Source: Phocaeicola coprophilus (GTDB lineage Bacteria > Bacteroidota > Bacteroidia > Bacteroidales > Bacteroidaceae). From it: a DNA stretch of 35,525 bases. The position numbers were made by a program, and so were the translations under genes. Below, piece after piece: positions 7,793 to 14,447 of the stretch (its first letter is position 1; each line of letters opens with the position of its first letter). The DNA is taken from contig JACJJM010000032.1 of assembly GCA_016900015.1 (NCBI GenBank), positions 1-35,525 on the forward strand. Direction: 5' to 3'. Under the pieces are notes generated by a model. The model searched no databases, was not told the origin of the DNA, and saw nothing but the letters and a program-made list of their open reading frames with translations.

Positions 7793-7940
7793 ATCTTTTA
7801 TCTTTAAAAAATTAATAATATTATTTGTTTAAGATTCCAGCAAAGGTCTACGATACAGTTTGCCGAAATCTGATACACAGACCTTTGGTGGAATTTCAGT
7901 ATATTTGAAACCTTATTGTTATCAGTTCATTTTTAAGCAT

Positions 7941-9014
7941 TTAACAGCATACCAGTTCCAATTCCTGCTGCGCCTCGTCTTTCATGCGGTTTTCTTCCGG
8001 AAAGTCCGGGTATTCAGCATAAGGGTTTTCGCGGAGCAGTTCACGGTCCTCCTCATCTTCCTTGTCAAAACTGTAAGGGGCTGCCGACTCCTGTGGATGG
8101 GGTTGAAAATCCGGGGTTTTACTAGCCGGACGGTTCGGCGGGGTCTGTACGGGAGCAGACGGCTGTGCCTGCATATACGGATAGGTTCCTGGATACGGAG
8201 GATATGCCTGCCCATAAGGCGGGTATGGTTGTCCGTTAGGTGCAAAGCCTTGTGGCGGCATTGTCGGCGGTTGTTGTCCGTACGGCGCTCCCCATCCGTA
8301 TTCCAGCTGTGGAGACGTGGTTTGCGCGGCCGGTGCCGGTGGAACAGCGGCATTTCTGCCCGCTCCGTGAAACGGCATCGGTCCGGCATCAGTCCTTTGT
8401 ACGGGATTGCCATTGACCGGATGGGCCTGCGCAGACACTTGTTGTGCCGGAGCGGTGGGCGCGACCGGTTGCTGTGCGGATGGTTCAGGTACGACTTCCT
8501 GCCCTCCGAAGAGACTTCCGGCATTCGCTTTGCGCTGAATCTCCTGTATCTTGGCGTCAATTTCTTTCTGTTTATCAGCCGTGGCGAGCAGGCGTGCCTG
8601 CTTTAACCAGGTCTGCGCTTCGGAAAACCTGCTTGCCGCAGCCGCATCGTCCGCTTTCTTCATCAGTTTTTCCATTTTCTCCCGTTTTTCACGGGCTTCT
8701 TTGGACTCTTTTTCGACAGTTTTTCCCGGTTTGGCCTGTGAAGCGGTCTTTTCTGCCGCCTTTTCGAAGGCTTCCAGGTTTGTCAGGATGCCGAGCGCCT
8801 TCTTTACCGGTGCCATGACAGCCTGCAGGAACTCCCGGTCCAGTTCTTCTGGTGTCCCGCTGAGGACGAGAGGCACCATGTGTTGCTGCTTTTCTTCTTT
8901 CAAGGCATTGTTCCGGGGCATAACTGCCACATTCAATTTGTCATTCATCCTGCGGATGTTGATGCTCAGGTCGGTGCCTGTGCTGATCAGTTGGTAAATC
9001 TGTTCAAAAAACAT
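7941..9014 (-). CDS. PRTRC system protein E
   Basis: A 357-residue protein. Residues 1-85 match the conserved PRTRC E head: FEQIYQLISTGTDLSINIRRMNDKLNVAVMPRN, then MVPLVLSGTPEELDREFLQAV. Residues 90-175 are a charged coiled-coil region (KESKEAREKREKMEKLMKK, AAASRFSEAQTWLKQARLLATADKQKEIDAKIQ). The last 180 residues are a low-complexity Pro, Gln, Tyr and Ala tail, longer than in typical members and likely disordered. It precedes C, as in other PRTRC clusters. The C gene starts about 150 bases downstream, with AT-rich sequence between them that could hold its own promoter. Confidence 0.85.
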   Translation of the reverse strand: MFFEQIYQLISTGTDLSINIRRMNDKLNVAVMPRNNALKEEKQQHMVPLVLSGTPEELDREFLQAVMAPVKKALGILTNLEAFEKAAEKTASQAKPGKTVEKESKEAREKREKMEKLMKKADDAAAASRFSEAQTWLKQARLLATADKQKEIDAKIQEIQRKANAGSLFGGQEVVPEPSAQQPVAPTAPAQQVSAQAHPVNGNPVQRTDAGPMPFHGAGRNAAVPPAPAAQTTSPQLEYGWGAPYGQQPPTMPPQGFAPNGQPYPPYGQAYPPYPGTYPYMQAQPSAPVQTPPNRPASKTPDFQPHPQESAAPYSFDKEDEEDRELLRENPYAEYPDFPEENRMKDEAQQELELVCC

Positions 9015-9045
9015 AATTATAAAATTTAGATGGTTATTGATTGGC

Positions 9046-9258
9046 TTATTCTATGACTTCCTGCATGAAAAGTTTCAGCAGTTCAGCCCTGTCCGGTCGT
9101 GAAGCGATATCCAGTAACGGTTCCAGGTAATATCCTATGGTACGCGGTTCGTCTGCCGTGTCCGGAAAACGCCGCTTTACGGGTCGTGACGGGCCACACG
9201 GTGTCGGCCATGCAACGGGCGTGGCGGGTGCAGAAGGGGCAGTTGTTATTGTCTTCAT
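9046..9258 (-). CDS. Small hypothetical protein upstream of PRTRC E
   Basis: A 70-residue protein with a Pro, Ala and Thr-rich first half and a helical second half (DEPRTIGYYLEPLLDIASRPDRAELLKLFMQEVIE). The ordered tail reads as real coding sequence and the spacing to PRTRC E (31 bases) fits an operon. I do not recognise the family. It may be an accessory component of the PRTRC set; that is inferred only from position. Confidence 0.6.
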   Translation of the reverse strand: MKTITTAPSAPATPVAWPTPCGPSRPVKRRFPDTADEPRTIGYYLEPLLDIASRPDRAELLKLFMQEVIE

Positions 9259-9277
9259 GTGTTCTCGGTTTTAACAG

Positions 9278-9490
9278 TTACAATAATATTCCGAATAATA
9301 CCAGCCATACGACTGTCTTGAAGAAGAAACGTATGACACGAAATGCCAACGAAATGATTTTTCCAGCCAACAGGATGGCTACGAGAAGCTTTGCGGATAC
9401 AATCCCGCTTTTCAGCAGGAGAAATGTACCGATGAACAGGCACAGCACCATGACCGTCCTGCCGATGCATTTGATAATTCTGATTTTCAT
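9278..9490 (-). CDS. Small membrane protein
   Basis: A 70-residue, strongly hydrophobic and basic protein with two predicted membrane helices, about 12-28 (TVMVLCLFIGTFLLLKS) and 36-68 (AILLAGKIISLAFRVIRFFFKTVVWLVLFGILL). A competing frame over the same bases is polar and less convincing. It is the most upstream gene before the large inverted repeat at 9552-9681 and lies 19 bases before the small gene at 9046-9258. A short palindrome (ACCCC ATC GGGGT, 9513-9525) sits just ahead of the start. Function unknown. Confidence 0.6.
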   Translation of the reverse strand: MKIRIIKCIGRTVMVLCLFIGTFLLLKSGIVSAKLLVAILLAGKIISLAFRVIRFFFKTVVWLVLFGILL

Positions 9491-9551
9491 ATCTTTTCAT
9501 TTTAAGTGAATGACCCCATCGGGGTATGTTTTCCCGATTTTACAAAGGCGA

Positions 9552-9681
9552 GGTAGTGGATTGCTTTTTCCTGCACAAGGCTTGGCGGGAAAAAATACCG
9601 CAGCGAAGCGAGGATGATTTTTTCCCAGCCAACCAAGCCCCAAGGGGGCTCGCCTTGTGCAGGAAAAAGCAATCCGCTACC
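9552..9681. repeat. Large inverted repeat between topB and the PRTRC operon
   Basis: The 30-base arms 9552-9581 and 9652-9681 match at 29 of 30 positions. A second, inner stem pairs 9587-9596 with 9617-9626 (GGGAAAAAAT against ATTTTTTCCC) around a loop with GCAGCGAAGCG. The whole unit spans 130 bases and can form a long imperfect hairpin or cruciform in the gap after topB. It may work as a strong terminator, a processing site or a protein-binding site. Confidence 0.85.
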
Positions 9682-9794
9682 TTTGCTGCGTAAAACGGAA
9701 AAATATTTTCACCCAAATAAAAAATGCAGACCTTACGGCCTGCATTTCTGTCCATACCATTTATAGGGTTTTGCACCACCAGATGCCTGGAAAT

Positions 9795-11597
9795 TTATTG
9801 GGCGCCATCTTCTTGGACGCCTCTCCCCTTGGAACCGCACAGACGGAATATCTCGTCCGTCACCTCGCCCGCCAGCCTGGATACATCTTCCAGAAATGCT
9901 TCCTGAGAGAGGTTGCCTTGTTCCATGTCCTCCAATTGCGCTTCCCAGCCGGAGGTGAGGGACGGGTCGGCAATCTTCATGCCACGCACCGTCTCGTAGA
10001 TATACAACCCTTTGCGTGTGGGGATGATGTATTTGCCCGAATAACGGATGTATTTGCGGTCAAGCAACGTGCGGAGAATGGCTGCACGGGTGGATGACGT
10101 ACCCAGCCCGGTCTTTTCCATATATTCCACCAGCTGTGCGTCGGTATAGGGCGATGGCGGCAAACCGCAACGGCGTACCAGGCTGCATGCCGGAACCGGC
10201 AGTGTCTCACCGGCGAAAATATCGGGCATGGTCAAGAAACAGGCACTCTCCGGGGCAATGTCGCCCTTCCGACCGAATATGCCTTGCCACCCTTGCTCCA
10301 CTATCCGGAAAGTGTCTGCGCGGAAACGGAGCGCCGCACATACGGCATCCACTGTGGTACACTCCACCTTGCAGGGAGGCATGAAGGCTTCGAGCATCCG
10401 TCCGACCACAAGCAGGTAGACCTGCATCTCGCGCCGGTCAAGTTCCTGCTTTCCGGGACACAGTCCCGTAGCGATGATGGCCGGATGGGCGGCGCTGTCA
10501 CCTCCGACAACATGTTCCGGCAGGCACGTAGGGTCGATGCCCGTTTCCCGCACATAAGCCCGCAATCCGTCCCACGCCAGCATCTTCCCCATAATGTCCG
10601 GCAGCATGGCGGAAACGTCAGGCGGCAAGGTACGGCAGGATGTGCGAGGATAAGAGATGAGCTTTTTCTCATACAGGCTCTGTGCAATGTCATGCACCTC
10701 GCAGACTGTAAGACCATAATGCCGGCTGGCATCCTTCTGCAGTTCACCCAAATTATACAACGCAGGCGGGGGAAGTTCCTTGACCCACCGGGTGACGGTT
10801 GTGATGCGGAGACCTTCGGCATGGCTGCAGTCGCGATGGAACTCTTCGGCACGGCCCCGGTCGTGAAATGTGTCCACGCTGCGTAACTTGAACGGAATGC
10901 CCTCCTTGGCGGTACTGACATAAATGTGCCAGCAGTCTGAGGCGATGTGGTTCTCCCGATCCCGGTAACGTCCGCTGATTGCGGCCAATACGGGAGTCTG
11001 CACCCGTCCTAGGGAATGGTTGCCCAACCCTGTCGCCCGGCAAAGCGCATAGCTCGCGTTCATGCCCAGCAGCCAGTCTGCCTTTGCCCGGCTGTCGCCC
11101 GCCCGGAACAGGCCGTCGTACATCTCCAACGGCTGCATACGGTTCATGCCTTCACGCACTGCCTGCTCCGTGAGCGAGGAAATCCAGAGACGAAGTACCG
11201 GCTGGCTACATCCCAAATACCGGTAAAGCTGCCGGAACAGCAGTTCACCTTCGCGTGATGCATCCGTGGCGGCAATGATGCGGGAACATTCCGGTAACAG
11301 TTTCTCGATGACCTTGAGCTGTTTGACCGCATTGATGTCGGGAATCCAGCCGCTGTCCGTACGGACATGCTTGACCATCAGTTGGAAAGGCCGGGGCACC
11401 AGCGGAAAGTCTTTCCGCTCCACACGTGCTTTGCCATAATCTTTCGGCATAGCCAGGGAAAGCATGTTTCCGAAGGTCCAGGTCACTATGTAGCCGCCGC
11501 CTGCCATGTATCCGTTCCCGCGCTTGTCCGCGCCTATGATTCTTGCTATTGTCTTACCCACTTCGGGCTTGTCTGTCAGTATGAGTGTATGTTCCAT
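9795..11597 (-). CDS. topB: DNA topoisomerase III, conjugative-element type
   Basis: A 600-residue type IA topoisomerase that cuts one DNA strand and passes the other, probably during transfer or replication of the element. Start: the ATG at 11597 gives the normal N-terminus (EHTLILTDKPEVGKTIARIIG); a longer frame to 11654 adds only unlikely sequence. The TOPRIM motif is ATDASREGE at 110-118. The active-site tyrosine is Tyr316 in KKLISYPRTSCRTLP. The signature RAGDSRAKADWLLGMNASYA is near 165-183 and GNHSLGRVQTPVL near 192-204. There are no C-terminal zinc fingers, as is usual for mobile-element TopB. In CTnDOT a topoisomerase of this type (Exc) is linked to excision. Neighbouring genes upstream are the DUF4099 pair. 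Confidence 0.95.
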   Translation of the reverse strand: MEHTLILTDKPEVGKTIARIIGADKRGNGYMAGGGYIVTWTFGNMLSLAMPKDYGKARVERKDFPLVPRPFQLMVKHVRTDSGWIPDINAVKQLKVIEKLLPECSRIIAATDASREGELLFRQLYRYLGCSQPVLRLWISSLTEQAVREGMNRMQPLEMYDGLFRAGDSRAKADWLLGMNASYALCRATGLGNHSLGRVQTPVLAAISGRYRDRENHIASDCWHIYVSTAKEGIPFKLRSVDTFHDRGRAEEFHRDCSHAEGLRITTVTRWVKELPPPALYNLGELQKDASRHYGLTVCEVHDIAQSLYEKKLISYPRTSCRTLPPDVSAMLPDIMGKMLAWDGLRAYVRETGIDPTCLPEHVVGGDSAAHPAIIATGLCPGKQELDRREMQVYLLVVGRMLEAFMPPCKVECTTVDAVCAALRFRADTFRIVEQGWQGIFGRKGDIAPESACFLTMPDIFAGETLPVPACSLVRRCGLPPSPYTDAQLVEYMEKTGLGTSSTRAAILRTLLDRKYIRYSGKYIIPTRKGLYIYETVRGMKIADPSLTSGWEAQLEDMEQGNLSQEAFLEDVSRLAGEVTDEIFRLCGSKGRGVQEDGAQ

Positions 11598-11656
11598 TTT
11601 ATTTGTTATTGGTGTTTCCCCATGCCAGAAGCACGGGGAAACGGGTTTGACCATCG

Positions 11657-11929
11657 TTATTCTTCAAAAGATCCGTTATCAGGGCTGACCCCGTTGATTT
11701 CCATGAGCGCATTTCCCTCCGTACTGCGCACGAGGCGGATGGTAGCATCCATTGTCAGGTCGATAACGGTTGTTCTCAAATGAACGGACAGGACGGCTGT
11801 CTCCTCTCCGGAAAGGAGTGAATCAAGATTGCCGCTGTCTTCCAATTGCTGCCTGCTGATTCCTAAAGACTGAAGCCGTGTCCAGTCCATGTCGGTTTCT
11901 GAAAAAATATAGTTGCTTTTCTTTCCCAT
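11657..11929 (-). CDS. DUF4099-like small protein
   Basis: About 90 residues from the ATG at 11929; the frame extends upstream to 11992, but that would run into the preceding gene. The sequence DMDWTRLQSLGISRQQLEDSGNLDSLLSG and VIDLTMDATIRLVRSTEGNALMEINGV follows the same plan as residues 208-280 of the next gene upstream (MIDWEGLKNIGVSKEMLERMGVLDGML and ATVRMDARLSFMSNSNGEVTLGIHGI), so it is a stand-alone copy of that domain. It probably acts with the large protein and topB in element processing. The function of the domain is unknown. Confidence 0.75.
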   Translation of the reverse strand: MGKKSNYIFSETDMDWTRLQSLGISRQQLEDSGNLDSLLSGEETAVLSVHLRTTVIDLTMDATIRLVRSTEGNALMEINGVSPDNGSFEE

Positions 11930-11972
11930 ATTGTTCTTGTTTAGAAGGGTTCGTGAATGAATGATGTTTCTG

Positions 11973-13835
11973 TCAGACCGCCTGTCTTGCACTGCGTTTC
12001 TGTTGTTGGGACTGATCGGTTTCAGCCTGTGCCGTGTTTCGTGAGATATTACGTTTCCGGTTCGGATTTTCCTGGTAGAAATTCAGGATGCCGGTGCTCG
12101 GATTGACTTTGGCGTAAGAGGAAAACTCCTTTCCGTTTTTCCCTTTCAGGCCGGAAAGAAGCACCGCCTTTCCGTCCTGCAGGTCCGCCCGTTCCTTGGC
12201 CGAAAGCACTTTGCCGTAGACTTCCGCAGGAATCCTGGCTTCCTGCTGCTCGTTGAATCCGTCCGGCGTGCGTGAATACTGCGGATACCCGTTGTTCATG
12301 TTCAGGCGCACAAAAGAGGAAAACTCCCTGCCGTCACGTGAAATCATGTTCTCCAGGAAAACGGGCTGCCCTTTGCGTAGCGCCTCCCTGTCTTCCGGTG
12401 TCAGACGGACTTCGTTGATTTCTTTCGGGATGTAAATTTCACCCGTTTCCGGATTGTGGCGCGTATATTTCAGCTGGTTGGTTGCCGGGTCCTGTGTCAC
12501 AAAGGACGAGAATGTGGTTCCGTTGCTGCGTTTCATATCCTCCACCAGGATGGTATGCCCTTCGCTGAGCATCTTGAGCTGTTCGGGCGAGAGTTTGACG
12601 CCTCCCAATGTCTGTTGGTTGAACACCTGGTCTTTCGGGAAAATATATTCGATGCCCCTGCGTTCCGCGCTGTACTGGATGGTGGCGTTGAACTCCTTGC
12701 CGTTTTTGGACGTCATGCCGTCCACATAGACGGCCTCCCCGTTTTTCAGTCGGGCAATCTCGGCAGGTTCCAGTTTCACACCCTTGATTTCATCCGGAAT
12801 GAACACATGCTCCTGACGTACCGCTACCAGTTCGTTCGTCACCTTGTCCAGCGAGACCAGGCAGGGTTCGGCATTGCCATTGTTCCGGAAGTCCAGATTT
12901 ACCACACGGCCCAGGTTGCCCGACTCACGCAGGTTCTTCTTGTCCTCTTCCGTAAAGATATGCCCGAAATAAGGGCGTTCCAGTTCCGGTTCCTTGCGGA
13001 TGCCGTGAATGCCCAGCGTTACCTCGCCGTTCGAGTTGCTCATGAAGGAAAGGCGGGCATCCATGCGGACGGTCGCCAGGCCGTCGAGATTCAGCGAGAG
13101 CTGCACCAGCTTGTTGGTCTTGTACCCCTTGAGCATGCCGTCAAGCACTCCCATACGTTCCAGCATTTCTTTGGACACCCCGATATTTTTCAGCCCTTCC
13201 CAGTCTATCATGTTCTCGTTATACCGGTAGGACGGTCCTTGCGGCTGTTCTTCCTGTACGGGCTGCTGCGCCTGCTGTTGCGCAGCCTGTTGTACTTCGG
13301 TGTGCTGTTCGGCATACTGGGGTGCCGTCGGCTGTTCGTTTACTGTCTGTTTCTTTGCCATTGTCGCATCTTGTTTTAGATTCTTGTTTTGTTCCTCCTT
13401 TTGTTTTTTCGGACGGACTTCGTAGTGTTTGAGGAACTCTTTCACCGCATCCGTCTGTTTCCCTTCCGCCAGATCCTTTATGGCCTGCTTATTCCGTTTA
13501 TAGTCCTGAAAAGTCAGGCGGATCAGGCGGAAGTGGGTCGGCTCACGGAACTGGCTCCAGAAATTCTTAATGAAATTTTCGAGTATGCTCGAATTCTTGT
13601 CGAACTTCAGGAACTCGTTCTCATGCTGTTCATCAGCAGGCACAGTCTTGCAGTTGCCTTTTTCATCTGCCTCGCTGACAGTCTGAACGCCGGCCTTCGG
13701 GTCATTCTTATTGTGGACCATCAGCAGTTCGCTGATTTGCTCCACATAGGGCGCGGACTCTGCTGCCGGTTTGGCGGCAACTTTACGGGCACGCTTTGTT
13801 CTTGTTTCTTTTTCCATTTCTCTTTTCTGTGTCAT
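11973..13835 (-). CDS. DUF3945/DUF4099 repeat protein
   Basis: A 620-residue protein, very common beside topB on Bacteroidetes conjugative elements. Residues 1-30 are basic. Residues 80-140 form a helical segment. Residues 160-200 are a Gln-rich linker. Residues 208-285 are DUF4099-like. Residues 285-590 hold about five DUF3945-type repeats with a pattern of L-x-P-E, a gap, G-x-x-V/I-x-x-x-x-M/L, then G-x-x-F-x-S/A. The C-terminus is basic (PNRKRNISRN). The ATG at 13835 is used; Met7 (13817) is an alternative. It is the first gene of the long minus-strand operon, and the phased TGTCA motifs lie upstream. The likely role is DNA metabolism of the element; no catalytic motif is visible. Confidence 0.87.
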   Translation of the reverse strand: MTQKREMEKETRTKRARKVAAKPAAESAPYVEQISELLMVHNKNDPKAGVQTVSEADEKGNCKTVPADEQHENEFLKFDKNSSILENFIKNFWSQFREPTHFRLIRLTFQDYKRNKQAIKDLAEGKQTDAVKEFLKHYEVRPKKQKEEQNKNLKQDATMAKKQTVNEQPTAPQYAEQHTEVQQAAQQQAQQPVQEEQPQGPSYRYNENMIDWEGLKNIGVSKEMLERMGVLDGMLKGYKTNKLVQLSLNLDGLATVRMDARLSFMSNSNGEVTLGIHGIRKEPELERPYFGHIFTEEDKKNLRESGNLGRVVNLDFRNNGNAEPCLVSLDKVTNELVAVRQEHVFIPDEIKGVKLEPAEIARLKNGEAVYVDGMTSKNGKEFNATIQYSAERRGIEYIFPKDQVFNQQTLGGVKLSPEQLKMLSEGHTILVEDMKRSNGTTFSSFVTQDPATNQLKYTRHNPETGEIYIPKEINEVRLTPEDREALRKGQPVFLENMISRDGREFSSFVRLNMNNGYPQYSRTPDGFNEQQEARIPAEVYGKVLSAKERADLQDGKAVLLSGLKGKNGKEFSSYAKVNPSTGILNFYQENPNRKRNISRNTAQAETDQSQQQKRSARQAV

Positions 13836-13864
13836 ACGTGTCGTTTTTATGTGTTAACGGTTTG

Positions 13865-13956
13865 TTTTGACACGTCAAAAGTAGGAACATAATTTGAATA
13901 ATCGTTTGATTTTCAATGAAGTGTCATTACATGACATCAGGTGTCATCAAGTGTCA
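13865..13956. repeat. TGTCA/TGACA motifs phased at 10 bp, plus palindrome
   Basis: GTGTCA begins at 13921, its inverse ATGACA at 13931, then GTGTCA at 13941 and 13951, exactly one helical turn apart. Nearby at 13865-13880 is the palindrome TTTTGAC AC GTCAAAA, which shares the TGAC core. Together they lie just upstream of the large minus-strand operon and look like an operator array on one face of the helix. Confidence 0.55.
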
Positions 13957-13965
13957 GGAAAGAGT

Positions 13966-14118
13966 ATGAAACAGACCCGAAAAAGGGAAAAAATTGAGTG
14001 GAAAGCTCATGCGGATGAAGCAAGAAAACAAGTAAGCAGACGGGAACGAATAAAAAAGGAAAGATACCATGCACAGCCCAAGCCATGCAGAGCAGAGGGA
14101 GCTGGAAGCCCCCTGTAA
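13966..14118 (+). CDS. Possible small basic peptide
   Basis: The frame encodes 50 residues rich in Lys, Arg and Glu (KQTRKREKIEWKAHADEARKQVSRRERIKKERYH), with an ATG 10 bases after the last TGTCA motif. The composition would suit a small nucleic-acid-binding or helical peptide, but similar runs also arise by chance in purine-rich sequence. There is no partner gene. The opposite strand also has a frame here, which looks like an antisense artefact. Confidence 0.25.
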   Translation: MKQTRKREKIEWKAHADEARKQVSRRERIKKERYHAQPKPCRAEGAGSPL

Positions 14119-14271
14119 ACTTTATAATGTCGAACACCCAACAACGGAAGTAATGTATAACTGGAGCAATACTGTTGGCTTGAATAACGGTATTAAAAAC
14201 AGGCCGCTGCCTGTTGCCCTGAATCATTCATGCGTCGCGTCGGTCGCAGTTTTGCCCCTGTAATCATTCCT

Positions 14272-14391
14272 TAATTCCGTTTCCGGTTGCCGCCGCGTTC
14301 TTTTTCGTGAGAATTTTCCCGGCGAAGCCGGTTATGGAAAATTCTCACGAAAACCGGTGGAAACGCGGCTGGCAAAACGGAAACGGAATTA
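14272..14391. repeat. Giant inverted repeat (about 120 bases)
   Basis: The left arm (14272-14319) and right arm (14336-14391) are inverse copies with small gaps. The outer TAATTCCGTTTCCG and the inner TTTTCGTGAGAATTTTCC are identical in both arms. The centre (14319-14331) is itself a small hairpin CCGGC GAA GCCGG. It occupies the end of the 612-base gap 13836-14447, at the border between the maintenance operon and the AT-rich cargo. It could end transcription from both sides or be recognised by a protein. The centre GGCGAAGCC resembles the AGCGAAGCG centre of the repeat at 9552-9681. Confidence 0.85.
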
Positions 14392-14447
14392 CCTTTGATG
14401 GAAGGGGAAAATGGAGATATCCATATTCTGATATTACTCCAGATGCT

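Noticed and set aside
7860-8606. 248-residue plus-strand frame rich in Arg, Leu and Cys
   Set aside because: It lies opposite PRTRC E; its composition is an artefact of the Pro/Gln-rich codons on the other strand.
9552-9681. Considered as a miniature inverted-repeat transposon (MITE)
   Set aside because: No flanking target duplication was seen, and the arms form a continuous hairpin rather than ends around unrelated sequence.
12456-13379. 307-residue plus-strand frame
   Set aside because: Antisense to the DUF3945 repeat protein, which has recognisable repeats and operon context.
13937-14227. 96-residue hydrophobic minus-strand frame resembling a membrane protein
   Set aside because: Its hydrophobic look comes from reading A-rich sequence on the opposite strand; no operon fit.
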